DNA of 45,419 bases from Ochromonas danica (GCA_015146655.1 VKHL01000201.1:1-45419), one strand, 5' to 3'; counted from the first letter of the stretch, positions 20,589 to 30,549 are shown. Notes: generated by a model from the sequence alone, not told the origin. Translations and numbers: made by a program.

Positions 20589-23500
20589 TTATTTCCTCGA
20601 TTTGCGCTTCTTGGAAGCCTTGGCAGCGCGAGTTTCCTTCTTCATACGCTTGTCCACAAACTTAAGCTTTCCACCCTATTACCATAATCAACCAGCGTTA
20701 GTGTGAAATGAAAATGCAAGGCCATCAGTTGAGTACTTACTTTCGATCCACCCGCCTGTCCCACAGAGCCAGACTTCGTGCGCTTGGTGGTCACATACAT
20801 CTTGCGAGCCTTTTGGTCGCCACGGAGATTACGCGCTGCCTTCGCAACTGCTTTGACCTTCTCCTTCTCGGAGAGATCTGAATTCTCAGCCATCAAAGTA
20901 GCTTGCTTCTTTGCAGCCTTGAGCTTGGCCACTACGCGCTTGCGCTTCCTTGCGCGAGCTTCAGCGACCTTCTTGATCACCTTCGTTCCAGTTAACTGAT
21001 ATTTGTTCTTAATCTATATAAAATTCCGCACAGTTAACACGTGATTCCCAGGAATAAAACTAGCAGAACACTTACCTGATCAATCAACGCCTGAGGAACA
21101 GGCACTTGTGGCTTGTTGTGTCTCATTTCATCATCCACAAACCAACTGGGCAGACCATTGGGGTCATTCCATGCATAACGATTGTAGCTGGCATCAATTA
21201 GAGCCTTCTTGCGAGACTGTCTGAGCATGTAAGTGCCAAGAGCCAGTGTCATCAGCTTATCTTGGCCGTCATAATCCTCAGAGTCACTGTCATAGGTGCG
21301 ATCATCTTGTCTCTGAGGAAGAGCAGAAAGAGCCGATGGCTCCTCTCGTGGAACAATCTCAAAGGTCGCTTCACCTGCTCCACCACTATTATTCGAGACA
21401 CGGGGTGCCTTATCTTCTTCCTCCTCCTCGTGTGTAAAGCCACCTAATGGTGTTAGCTGAGAACGACTTTCCTTCTTGTCTCGTTCGTCTTGGCGAGCTT
21501 TCTTTTTCTCCCGACGAAGTTGTTCCTTCTTTCTTTTCTCTTTCCTAGCTTCTTTCTCAGTCTTGGGCATTTGAGGAAGATTCTGATCGTCATCGTCGTC
21601 ATCTTCTTCTTTCTCTTTCTCTCGACGCTTCTGTATGCTGCTGATCAAACTAGTGGTGGATGAGAAGAGAGGATTGGAGAACCATTGATTGGTGCGGGCT
21701 TTGATGGAAGGAGCATCAGTGGTCTTGACTCGGCGATCTCGCTCTTCGTCATCGCTCTCCTCCACATCCTCCTCTTCCTCATCGCTATTATCACTGGACA
21801 TAGCGTCATCTCCTTCATCCTCGCCCTTCTTTCGCTTTCCCCCACTCAAGCTCTGGAGGTACTGTTGCAGATCTTGGCGAAGAGAATCCTCAGCCTCGCG
21901 TCTGATTTTGAGCTTCTTACCGCCTCGAACTTCTTCTTCCTCTTCCTCCTCTTCTTCATATTCCTCGTCAAATTCGTGAAGAAGCTCTTCGTCTTCGTCT
22001 TGTAGTTGACTGAGAGTGCCTTGAGAAGACTGTGCTTTGGCCGCTCTCTTGGAGGACAAAGTGCGCTCTTCTTCCTGCTTTTGGCCATCCCCTTGAGCCA
22101 AATGCTTCATCTGTCGACGAGACAAGAAGCTGACATAGTCTTGCTCTAATTCATCTTCCAGATCATGATCCAAAATCTCTATGAGACCCGCCGCAGGAGC
22201 CACGCCATCATCTTCCTCCTCCTGCACCATCTTGCCTGATTCTCTTGCAACAATATCAGCAATAACATTATCTTCACTGAGATCCACATCCGCCAGCTCT
22301 TTCAGCTGCTTTCTCGTAGTTGCACTGTCCAAAGTGAACAGGTCTTGATCTGTGCCCACCTCGAAGGCAGAGTTCAACATTCCTAATCGCTGTCTCTCAC
22401 GCTCTTTGCGCAATTCTTTGCGAGTTTTCTTTTCCTCGCGATGAGCCACCTGTGCTTGCTTAGCTCTCATCTCAGAGATCTCTTGCTGGATGCGAGTCTC
22501 CTCATCCACAGGTTCTCCCTCTTCCTTCTCTTTTTTCTCCGCCTGCTCTCCTTTCTTCTTCTGGAGGTCGCCATGGAATGTCTCTCTCATCAGTTGTCTC
22601 CATTTCAACAGCTTCTTGAAGTCAATCTTGCCCAACACTTTCAAATCTTGCATTGATATGAGGATATCTTCAGTGGTAGATGGGTGAGAACGATAGCTTT
22701 GCAAAATATCCTCTTCCGCTTCCTCCTCTTCATCTTCCTGTTCTTTCTTTTTATCATTTTCCCACTTGATCTCCATAACATCAGACAGCAATCGAACAGG
22801 TTCTTTGGAAAGAATGAACTCGCTCACGCTAGCTGTGGGATGAAGAGTGATGCCCAACGTGTCATCATAACCAGAACGATGCTTTTTGTGGGAAGTAGTG
22901 TGCTTGCTGTGCAAGACATCAGGCTTCTTGGATGCCTGCTGGACCTCTTGGAAGACGTGATTGGGATCAAACAATCGACTGTCGATATTCTTCGGAGCAA
23001 TGTAGTTCAAGCAAACCAAGAAAATCTCAGAAGATTGAGAACGAGAAGAGTTGGGCTTCATGGTCTGGACGTCTCCGAAAAGCTGTTGCACCACCCAGAC
23101 AATGGCGTTGTAATCCACTGAGCGATAGACCTTCGTGACAAAGGTTCCGCCTTGATTGAGATGCTCGCACGCAGTCTTGAGAGCTGCCAGAACGAGTTCG
23201 TTTTGCACGAAGGCATCCTTGTTGTACGCCGCACCGATCTGTCGATTTCACAGGAAGGGTAACACGATGAATATCATGTAACCAAGAAAACGATGCCGTT
23301 GTCAGTAGAAAAGAAGGAAATGTCTCTCACATTTGGTGCACCATCACAAAGCACAGCATCAGCTTTCCATCCGTGCAGCTCTGTGACAATCTCCTTCCTC
23401 GTCGACGCGGTCGTGATATCACCCACAATAGTCTTCACCCCGCGCAAGGGCTTGATAGGAAGTAAGTCTACACCAAGTACGATGGAACCTGGGGGCATGA

Positions 23501-23687
23501 ACTTGGCGGCCACTTGACACCATCCACCGGGCGCAGCGCAGAGATCGATGCAGACCTTGGCCTTCGTTAGGAAGTCATAACGCTTATTAATTTGAATTAA
23601 TTTAAAGGCTGCACGCGATCGATAACCTTGATCTTTGGCTAATTGGTAGTATTTGTCACGATCTTGTCCCTTCTTATGAGTCGGCAT
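20589..23687 (-). CDS. SPB1: SPB1/FTSJ3-type 27S pre-rRNA 2'-O-methyltransferase
   Basis: The four exons are 23687-23331, 23238-21076, 21013-20741 and 20675-20589. All are phase 0 with GT-AG introns of 62-92 bp, giving about 959 residues. Residues 1-200 are the FtsJ/RrmJ methyltransferase domain: RAAFKL (K29), the SAM motif [16 protein letters not shown] (D115) joined across the first splice to [26 protein letters not shown] (K155), and SSEIFLVC (E190). The K-D-K-E tetrad of 2'-O-methyltransferases is complete. A long acidic and basic middle follows. The C-terminal Spb1 domain includes [34 protein letters not shown] and a [14 protein letters not shown] tail. It acts in the nucleolus in large-subunit biogenesis. 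It is longer than yeast Spb1 (841) because of the charged linker. It is divergent from the coiled-coil gene at 23991. Confidence 0.96.
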
Positions 23688-23990
23688 CTTGTCCTTTCTT
23701 TCTGATGGATGAATGAATGGAAGAGAGCTGCCTTGCCTGGCGAGATCTGGAGATCTGGCTTTCTAGAAAGTAGAAAACGCGTTTTCAACAATGGTCTCAA
23801 CCGTTTTGTGCTTTTTGATTCGGTGACGGTCAAAGTTTGACCGTCAAACTGGCAAGAAGACGAAGAAGATCTTTCAGTTTTCAATTCAGCTTTTTTCTTC
23901 TCTTTGTCTTATCAGTCTGATAATCCCTCTCTCTAGCAAGAGCACCTCCTCTCCCCAGCACCTCTCAGTCTCTCAATCTCTCAACGCAGG
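23688..23990. promoter_or_regulatory. Divergent promoter region of SPB1 and the coiled-coil gene
   Basis: 303 bases between two divergent ATGs. It is AT-rich around 23760-23920 and pyrimidine-rich on the plus strand before 23991 (TCTCTCAATCTCTCAACGCAG). It contains the 21-base palindrome at 23825-23845. Confidence 0.6.
23825..23845. promoter_or_regulatory. 21-bp perfect palindrome in a divergent promoter
   Basis: GACGGTCAAA, a central G, then TTTGACCGTC: ten-base perfect arms lying midway between the SPB1 and coiled-coil gene starts. It is a candidate site for a dimeric DNA-binding protein. TTTGACC resembles the core of W-box sites, but no factor is implied. Confidence 0.55.
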
Positions 23991-24829
23991 ATGGTCAAGC
24001 AGTCCTCCCACACAATCAAAAGCAAAGTACAAAAGAAAGCCACAAAGGCGAAATATCCTAATTTCCGCTCCAGTTTAATTGTGCCTACTAGCAGTCATCG
24101 CAAGCAATGCAGCCATAGCGTTAATTTGAAAGAGCTGATCAGCATGCTCTGCGAAAATGAGATGAAAGGACTGGATGAATGGTTAAAATCAAATGATGCT
24201 CTACGAAAGACACTGACTGATCAAGGAATTGTAGAAAGCATTCAAAATGTATTGCGCACTCTGCCCAAGGAGATCGACGTCAACACTCCCCAGGACATTC
24301 ATTTCTATCCTGAGATCTCCCTAGCAGAGCGGGCGGAAGTCAAAAGATTATCTGGCCAATTGAAACAATTGGAAGAGCTTAAGAAATCTATCGTGCAATT
24401 CAACCAAGATTTGAAGAGTATTACCGAGGAAGAATCAGCATCATCGGAAGTAAGATCCTATTATTCTCTGTTATTTGGTTATCGTACATAGTTTCTGACC
24501 ATCTGGTTACCTTAGGCTCAGGTTGTAGTTTCCACTGATGTTAAAGAAGCGCTGGATAACTACAAGGAAATATTAACTCGTATGGACAACAGTTGTGATG
24601 CCATGCTTGCGTTGGCTGACGATACCAATGATCAATTGTTCCAGGCCAGGAAGGTCCAGGACCAGCTTTATGATGAGTGCAATGAGGTGAGATGCTTTAT
24701 TTAGTACCATATTGAAATGGTTTAGTAGTGTAATTATTTCTTGTTTGTGTTTAGAAACGCAACAAGTATGCGGAAACCAAGAAGGACACCAAAGATCTCC
24801 TTCGCTCCTTCCCAAAGTTCTACAAATAA
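23991..24829 (+). CDS. Coiled-coil protein of unknown family
   Basis: The three exons are 23991-24449, 24516-24686 and 24755-24829. All are phase 0 with GT-AG introns of 66 and 68 bp, giving 234 residues. The N-terminus is basic (MVKQSSHTIKSKVQKKATKA), followed by a helical globular part (NLKELISMLCENEMKGLDEW). Heptad-like coiled coil runs from about residue 118 (AERAEVKRLSGQLKQLEELK) through the end of exon 2, and the tail is KDLLRSFPKFYK. I do not recognise the family; a kinetochore or motor-adaptor subunit would have this look but there is no signature. Exon 3 with its splice acceptor is copied, inverted, near 34830-34888. Confidence 0.75.
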
Positions 24830-25159
24830 GATTAGTGGAGCATATTGAAGCTAAGATATATCGGAAGTGTGGGGTCTGTTATGCCTTGGCGACTGGAACA
24901 ACAACAAATGTGTGTTATGTTTATAAGTAATATGTAGCATTGAGCTCCACGGACGACGTAAACGTGTGGAGTTATCCACTCTGTTCATTGAACTGAAATT
25001 ATTTAATTAACTGCTTGGTTTATAGCATTCTCTAGGCCTAGAAAGGCTTGCAAATCTTCTTTGATGACGTCTAATCTGTGCAAGGCTTCTTCTCGGTCAC
25101 CAACTCGAGCAGCTTTGTTGAGACCGATGAGGTCGAAGGTGAAGGCATTGCTCAGTTGC
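24727..25159. repeat. Source copy of a 433-bp inverted segmental duplication
   Basis: This segment matches 34483-34915 in reverse complement, with no difference seen over 433 bases. It spans the end of intron 2, all of exon 3 of the coiled-coil gene, the 173-bp convergent spacer, and the last ~52 codons of the PsbQ-like gene. It is taken as the source because here it is continuous with complete genes. Confidence 0.93.
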
Positions 25160-25551
25160 ACCCCTTTATTCCTCGCTTCTCCTTCCATGGATTTCCAAGC
25201 TCCTTTAAGCACTGTCCCGCGAAAGCCTGCATCATATTGCCGAGTAAATGCTTTGACGTCGTCCCATCGACCCTCTTCGATGTCTGCCTTCAGGCGCTTA
25301 AGAGACTCTCCCTTTACAGGATCTATCTCCACTCGAATAGCATTGAAATACCTTTCAATGGGGATGGCCTCTTCTTCAGCAAGTGTTATGGCAGGGCTAG
25401 TAAAGGCCAGTCCAGCAGTCACTATCGCTGCGATGGCCTTGTGTCCACACACTTTGAGTTGAGGCCATTCCCTGGGGCCTAGTTTCCAAGCATGAGCCCA
25501 CCCAATGACGCAAAAGAAGCAAAGCAGTTGGAGTAGAGAGAAGGACGACAT
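25003..25551 (-). CDS. Thylakoid-lumen PsbQ-like photosystem II extrinsic protein, plastid-targeted
   Basis: 182 residues from the ATG at 25551; upstream sequence in frame has no other ATG. Residues 1-21 form a signal peptide ending WAHA|WKL, an aromatic at +1 as required at complex red plastids. A short transit-like stretch follows. A second hydrophobic segment (KAIAAIVTAGLAFTSPAITL, ending ALA-type before EEE) would direct passage into the thylakoid lumen. The mature ~120 residues are all-helical (RYFNAIRVEIDPVKGESLKR, NAFTFDLIGLNKAARVGDRE) like the four-helix PsbQ family, which stabilises the water-oxidising complex. The exact subunit (PsbQ', Psb31 or another lumenal relative) cannot be decided by eye. 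The gene is convergent with the coiled-coil gene, 173 bp between stops. Its 3' part is duplicated at 34483-34639. Confidence 0.75.
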   Translation of the reverse strand: MSSFSLLQLLCFFCVIGWAHAWKLGPREWPQLKVCGHKAIAAIVTAGLAFTSPAITLAEEEAIPIERYFNAIRVEIDPVKGESLKRLKADIEEGRWDDVKAFTRQYDAGFRGTVLKGAWKSMEGEARNKGVQLSNAFTFDLIGLNKAARVGDREEALHRLDVIKEDLQAFLGLENAINQAVN

Positions 25552-25668
25552 GATTTGGTGCAAGCAGTCTCCCGCTTTGGCTTCCTTTGACGTGGAATCT
25601 TCCTTCCAATAAACGCGTTCTTGCCGTCTCGAGGAGCGTTTTTCATTTGAAGAAACATTAACAAATAA

Positions 25669-26133
25669 CAAATCGTTCCCTCCTTTCCTCCTCCTCCTTC
25701 GACTACTGCGCCTCCTTCCCTCTTGCTACCTCCCAGTGCCGAGCAACCTCCTCCTCCTGCTACTTCTTCTGTGAGTGCCATCTTCAACACAGTGCTGCGG
25801 AAGTCGCAAAGTGCCAACGATCTCAAAGAAAGTGCTATCGCGAGCACAGGAGAGGTAGTAGCAGTAGCAGGAGGAGGAGGGGCAGAAAGCCCGAAGCCCT
25901 CCTCCTCGCGGGAGAGTGGCGAGGTCTTGGCCGTGCCGCTGTCTCCGTCAGCCATGCGCCGCCGAAGCAATAGTACTAGTCACCCCTCTTCTTCTGCTTC
26001 CTCCTCTATCGCAGGAAGTGGCAAGATAGGGAATGGTAGTTCCTCTACTGCCCAGCGGAGGAGGGCGTCGCACACGATGGGCACTACCTCTTCCTCCTCC
26101 TCCACAAAGAACAAGGAGTGCTCTATGTGCTAG
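25669..26133 (+). CDS. Ser-rich protein C-terminal exon with CSMC tail, 5' end unresolved
   Basis: The frame is open from 25669 to the stop at 26133, but no ATG lies near its beginning; the first internal ATG is MRRRSNSTS at 25954. The protein has Pro/Ala-rich and Ser-rich stretches, two basophilic kinase-like sites (RRRSNS, RRRASH) and ends KNKECSMC. The last four residues fit a CaaX prenylation box. Either an upstream exon was missed, overlapping the PsbQ-like gene's 5' end, or the product starts at the internal ATG (about 59 residues). A minus-strand frame also covers part of this stretch. Low to moderate confidence. Confidence 0.35.
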   Translation, partial: QIVPSFPPPPSTTAPPSLLLPPSAEQPPPPATSSVSAIFNTVLRKSQSANDLKESAIASTGEVVAVAGGGGAESPKPSSSRESGEVLAVPLSPSAMRRRSNSTSHPSSSASSSIAGSGKIGNGSSSTAQRRRASHTMGTTSSSSSTKNKECSMC

Positions 26134-26639
26134 TACTAGTGCTAGTGCCACCCACACCTCCCTGCTGTATAGTATATCTAATATACATAGACTAGCTAGT
26201 ATAGTGTAGTTTGATGCTATTGTTATTGTTGTCCCATATATATGTTGGTAGCTAATAGTCTATATTGATGCCTACTGCTGCTACTGCTGCTGCTTGGGAA
26301 AGATGGATGGCTAGGGTTAGGCGCTTCTACCCTCCCCGTCCTTCTCCCTCTGATCTGACTTCTTGCTTTCTTTAATTCAGAGTCATCCACACGCAACTTC
26401 CTCTCTTCTTCTTTTATTGGAGTGTGGCTTGTAGTGGAGGGTAGTGTTAGACTAGGTGATGCTATGCTATGCTATGATGTGATGTGATGGGTGATAGTGG
26501 ATGCTTTCATCAGTTGTCACAGTTTTCATACACAATACAAGATGATCTAACCGACATCATCGCGGCTTATTCAATTATTATTCCCTAGCGCTTCTTCTTC
26601 TTCTTCTTCTCTTCCCTTTTCTGTTCAGTTCTGTTCACT
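26134..26639. other. Convergent 3' spacer
   Basis: 506 bases with short TATGCTATGC and TGATGTGATG runs around 26458-26490 and a TTCTTCTTC run near 26590. No gene was recognised. Confidence 0.5.
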
Positions 26640-27412
26640 TCAGTAGTATTCCTCGTCGTCTCCGATGACAAAGGAGGTCTTCTGGAGCGCTGCTTTCATT
26701 TGCTTGGCATTCTCGATCTGTTTGCTCACGTCATTGGCTGAGTGCTTCTCAATAGTTTTCAGCGCGGCATGTGTGTTCGAGAGATAGTCCGGCCGGTCGT
26801 TGCCCAGGGAGAAGTGACACGCTCGCGAGTCTTCGATCACCGCCTTCATCGACTCTTTCTTCGCTTTTGCTTGACCGTAGGCCTGCGGTGGTAGCGAGCC
26901 ATAGCCGCGGTGGTAGTCTGTCTCATAGAGAGGCGTGTCATCGCCAAAGGTGAAGTTGTGTTTGCGCAGGTTAGCAGTCATGTGCGTCACTTCTTCTTTC
27001 AGTTGGTTGTAATTGTTCGCTGTGCCTCGATAGCGCATGGCCTCCTGCGCCACCGTCTCGTAGACTGGCTTCTCGTTGCCAAAGTAGATCGACGACTTCT
27101 TGATCGTCTCCTTCAGCTCCGAGGGAGTCCCCCGCGGACTTCGCTGCGCTGACTGTGACTGCGTTGACTGCTGCTGGCTTTGCTGTTGCTGTTGCTGTCT
27201 GCGTGACTGCTCCACGCGGGCCATGGACTCGTGGTTGACGGACAGGTAGGACGGACGCTCGTCACCCAGGCGGAAGTTTGTTGTGGTCAGTTCTGTCTTC
27301 ATCGCCTTAATTCGTTCGAGCTGCTGCACGCGGTCTTCCTCTTTGCCCTGATGAGATGCTCTCAGCATGTTCTCCATGGTGTCTGTGAGGTAGTTCACCT
27401 GGAGATAGAGAG

Positions 27413-27445
<33 letters not shown>

Positions 27446-27686
27446 ACAGCAAGAGTTAGAGAGAGTGTTGACAGAAAGAAGAAGAAGAGCTGACCTTATC
27501 ATTGCCGAAGCTGATCGAGGTCTTCGTGTTGGCCAACTTGCGGTCCTTCATGTCTTGGATGGCGTGGCTGTGCTGGTCAGCCTGGTTGAGCTGCGCCGCG
27601 ACCTCTTCCAGTGCGGAGCCCATCGTAGTCTGCCAGCGTTTGCTGGGTGATGTGGTTCTCTGGCGATAGGAGTGATTTAATGGCAT
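26640..27686 (-). CDS. Protein with repeated F-x-x-G-(D/N)-(D/E)-x-P-x-Y motifs
   Basis: Exons are 27686-27495 and 27398-26640. The intron is 96 bp (GTCAGC donor, AG acceptor, phase 0) and the product is 316 residues. A ~45-residue unit recurs about six times: an amphipathic helix (often ending in LKE..K, MTANLRKH, MKAVIEDS) followed by ISFGNDKVNYLTD, FRLGDERPSYLSV, IYFGNEKPVYETV, FTFGDDTPLYETD, FSLGNDRPDYLSN and FVIGDDEEYY. A Gln-rich run (six Q, then QSQQQ) interrupts between units 2 and 3. Repeats of this shape occur in uncharacterised protist proteins, and I associate them loosely with cilia or microtubules; that link is inference. The first unit is completed only by joining the two exons, which supports the splice. 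Confidence 0.78.
27411..27444. repeat. (GATA)n / (GA)n microsatellite inside an intron
   Basis: On the plus strand GATAGATAGATAG runs into GAGAGAGAGA. It lies in the 96-bp intron of the repeat-protein gene, close to the splice acceptor, and on the sense strand gives a pyrimidine-rich tract. Confidence 0.85.
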
Positions 27687-28179
27687 CGTAGTGACAGAGA
27701 TTGTAATTTATTGTCAGTAAGCTCCACAGAGCAAATACCAACTGCTTCCTCGCAACGAAACTGCCGCCGCTGATCAAGATGGAGTCCACAGGTATTCCAT
27801 GGAAATTCTAAACATTTGGAGATCTGGCATTCTGATTTTCGATGACGCTGTTCTGTTTCGTCATCGCACTCGACACAGATTTTCGATTTTTCGTCTCGTG
27901 ACGAGTTTTCCGTCACAGAAAACACAGATACAAGTGGAAAATTTCTAGTTTTGTTAAACTAAAAACGAAAATAAGAGTTGTCGCCCAGCACCTGCAGCTA
28001 AGAGCAAAGTGGACCAAAGCAACATCAATGAGCAACAGGAACATCTTCTTGTCATTCGCAGTCCTAGGACAGTGAAGCCCATCTTGCACCTCTCTCTGCT
28101 AGCATTCGATCTCTGAGCTTTTCCAGCTTCGATTTGATTCGCATCTTTCTCCGTCTGGTGTGGTTCTCTCTCTCTCCTA
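27687..28179. promoter_or_regulatory. Divergent promoter region of the repeat protein and the hydrolase
   Basis: 493 bases between divergent ATGs, AT-rich in the middle. It contains a short palindrome, CTCGT-G-ACGAG, at 27895-27905. No other element could be named. Confidence 0.45.
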
Positions 28180-30132
28180 ATGAAATCCTCCTCCCCCAGC
28201 CCCGCCAGTTCTAGCGGCAAGTCTCTCAAGCGGAGTCAGTCGGGCTCTCTACTGAGGGCGCCTTCTCGAGGCTCTCTAGAAAGACTGATCTTCGAGTCTT
28301 CTCATTGCAATGGCCCCACGGTCAGCCCTCACGCCGAGCATTCCCTGCTGTTCCGCCTCATCCAGTTCGTCGTCTTCGTTTTCCGCCTCATCACCCCGCT
28401 GAGCTATCTCTTCCTGGCCAGCCAGTGGTATCGACCAACAGATCCTAACACCTTCCCTGGAGGGGCAGTCTTCTACTGGGCTTTCCTCTGCTGGATGGCA
28501 GCCGAGGCGGCCTTCTTCCCCTACTACTACTACCTCTTCACACAGGTGTGCACCCCTCCCTCCCTCCCCACTTATACCTCTGTGTTGACTTTCTGCGTTT
28601 TACAGCTCAACAATCGCAATGAGGAGTTGCAGCATTTCGCCTCGGATCACGAGACTCGCAAGCGGCTGGCCGAGCAATGCTTCCAAGCGCTGCTGGCCTC
28701 CGCACAAGGCCTCCCTGACCCTCCTGAGATCTACATTCGACGAGTTATTGAAGGGTGGTTTTTGGATGAGTCAATCTCTAAGATTTGCTTTGGCAATGCC
28801 GCGGCATGGGCAGGCTGGGCTTTCTTCAACAAAGCGCTGGAGGAGATGACATTGGAGGAGACCAAGCAGAACAACGAACTCGTGCAGTACATTGAAGAGA
28901 TGGCGAAGTGGAAGTTCCCACCTGGATTTACACCGGATTTACCTTCCTTGAGGCTAAACCTGGACCCCATCTTCGCCACCCAACGGCCCTTCCTGTTCTA
29001 CCTGTGCATCTTCCTCGTCAACTCCACCACCCATCTGATCATGCGGGTCATGGGCTTTCGAAGGCTTGGAGGGAAGCTTTCTATTTCTGGTCAAAATATA
29101 TATTATCGACCAGGTGATAAGAGAGCAGGCAGTGGAGGAGGAGAAGAGGTGGTGGGGAAAGGAGCAGGAGCAGAAGGAGGAGGAGCGCTGCCAATCGTTT
29201 TTGTTCATGGTATTGGCATTGGATTCGCTCACTATCTCGCGCTTATTTATACCTTTCCTCGCGAGGTGGATGTCTTCCTAGTGGAATGGCCCTATGTGGC
29301 GATGCAAATGAGCACTCAAGGGCCTCGAATAGATCAAAGTGTGCGCAACGTGGTTGATACCCTCGACACCTTCGGACATGCCCAGGCGTGCTTTGTGGCG
29401 CATTCTCTGGGAAGCTCTCTGGTCTCCTGGATGCTGCATGACGCCGTGGGAGCCAGTCACGTTGCTTCCTCAGTACTCCTCGACCCTGTCGTCTTCCTCC
29501 TTTGCGACCCCACCGTTGCATCAGTCTTCGTCTACAAAGATCCCACATCTACAGTGGATCTTCTCATGCACTTCTTCCTCTCAAGAGAGCTTTTTATTGC
29601 CAATGGACTATCACGGCATTTCGCGTGGTCGCATAACATTCTTTTTGTTGAAGACCTGCTCAATGGCCATAATTGTTGTCGTGCACGTAAACATTTCATG
29701 ATCAACCGACTCACTGGAGAGGTCTATACGGAGGGCGATTTGTCACGCAAAGAACAGGAAGAAGAAGGAAGAAGTCATCATCGACTACACAAAGATATTG
29801 AGCATAGTATTATTCTCTCTCGGCAGGATTCCATCGTTCCCATCGAACCAGTCTCTCGCTATCTTCAAGCCAAGCAAGTTGCTGGCTTCAGTTGCTTCGA
29901 GGTGGTTTATTTTGATGGCCTGCATGGAGAAGTTTTGTTGCATCCTCGCTGGATTCGCCGTATTGCACGAATGGTAAGGAAGCGCTGTCGCCTCGATCCA
30001 CGACGAGAAGAGAGCAGTGATCGAGGAGCTTCGAAGGAGGAACGATCTCTCTCGTTCGCGGAAGAGAGCAGCGGCCGCACGGGCAGTCGAGATGAAGGAG
30101 AGCAAGATGATACTCCCACCATTGATAGCTGA
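28180..30132 (+). CDS. Membrane-anchored alpha/beta hydrolase (putative lipase)
   Basis: Exons are 28180-28545 and 28606-30132, giving 630 residues; the 60-bp GT-AG intron is phase 0 and has no stop. The N-terminal ~45 residues are Ser-rich, followed by two hydrophobic segments (FRLIQFVVFVFRLITPL; VFYWAFLCWMAAEAAF). A middle region, GWFLDESISKICFGNAAAWA then GWAFF, resembles the conserved pre-hydrolase part of a fungal/algal family of uncharacterised membrane hydrolases. The catalytic core shows the oxyanion HG in FVHGIGIG, the nucleophile Ser389 in AHSLGS, Asp530 in RQDSIVP and His562 in GLHGEVLLHP, so the triad looks intact. The substrate is unknown; a lipid ester is the likely guess. It faces the lumen or cytosol from an internal membrane. 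Confidence 0.85.
   Translation: MKSSSPSPASSSGKSLKRSQSGSLLRAPSRGSLERLIFESSHCNGPTVSPHAEHSLLFRLIQFVVFVFRLITPLSYLFLASQWYRPTDPNTFPGGAVFYWAFLCWMAAEAAFFPYYYYLFTQVCTPPSLPTYTSVLTFCVLQLNNRNEELQHFASDHETRKRLAEQCFQALLASAQGLPDPPEIYIRRVIEGWFLDESISKICFGNAAAWAGWAFFNKALEEMTLEETKQNNELVQYIEEMAKWKFPPGFTPDLPSLRLNLDPIFATQRPFLFYLCIFLVNSTTHLIMRVMGFRRLGGKLSISGQNIYYRPGDKRAGSGGGEEVVGKGAGAEGGGALPIVFVHGIGIGFAHYLALIYTFPREVDVFLVEWPYVAMQMSTQGPRIDQSVRNVVDTLDTFGHAQACFVAHSLGSSLVSWMLHDAVGASHVASSVLLDPVVFLLCDPTVASVFVYKDPTSTVDLLMHFFLSRELFIANGLSRHFAWSHNILFVEDLLNGHNCCRARKHFMINRLTGEVYTEGDLSRKEQEEEGRSHHRLHKDIEHSIILSRQDSIVPIEPVSRYLQAKQVAGFSCFEVVYFDGLHGEVLLHPRWIRRIARMVRKRCRLDPRREESSDRGASKEERSLSFAEESSGRTGSRDEGEQDDTPTIDS
28546..28605 (+). 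other. Stop-free 60-bp intron in the hydrolase gene
   Basis: GTGTGC donor and a pyrimidine-rich tract ending in TTTTACAG. The length is divisible by three and the frame stays open, so retention would add 20 residues between the second membrane segment and the LNNRNEELQHF helix. The flanking protein reads naturally without it (YYYYLFTQ then LNNRNEEL). Confidence 0.75.
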
Positions 30133-30162
30133 AGTGCTAAAATGTGCGTTTTCGTTATTTTA

Positions 30163-30233
30163 ATAGTCTACATGTCCATAACTAAACATTGACCATGATA
30201 GTCTACATGTCCATAACTAAATATTAACCATGA
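30163..30233. repeat. 35-bp direct duplication
   Basis: Two adjacent copies beginning ATAGTCTACATGTCCATAAC, at 30163 and 30198, with two base differences in the tail. It lies just after the hydrolase stop codon. Confidence 0.88.
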
Positions 30234-30400
30234 TAGTACAACTACATCTCGTGCTAATCTTCAATGAGATGCATAAAACTGCTTGTGGTCTGCTTCTGGG
30301 TTTGTCGAGAAAAATCTCCATTTTTGAGACTTTTCTCTGACTGAAAACTGCTGTCTGCTGCCCCTTGCCTTTGATTTTCGATCTTGACAGACAAGACAGT

Positions 30401-30440
30401 GACTGACTGACTGACTGACTGACTGACTGACTGACTGACT
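30401..30440. repeat. (GACT)10 tetranucleotide array
   Basis: Ten perfect GACT units, followed by degenerate GACAGTGATAGTGA sequence. Confidence 0.95.
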
Positions 30441-30518
30441 CTTGACAGTGACAGTGATAGTGATAGTGACGGTGACCTCTCTGCTTGCTTCTCTTGGACT
30501 TCACTACTCCCGTTATCG

Positions 30519-30520
<2 letters not shown>

Positions 30521-30549
<29 letters not shown>

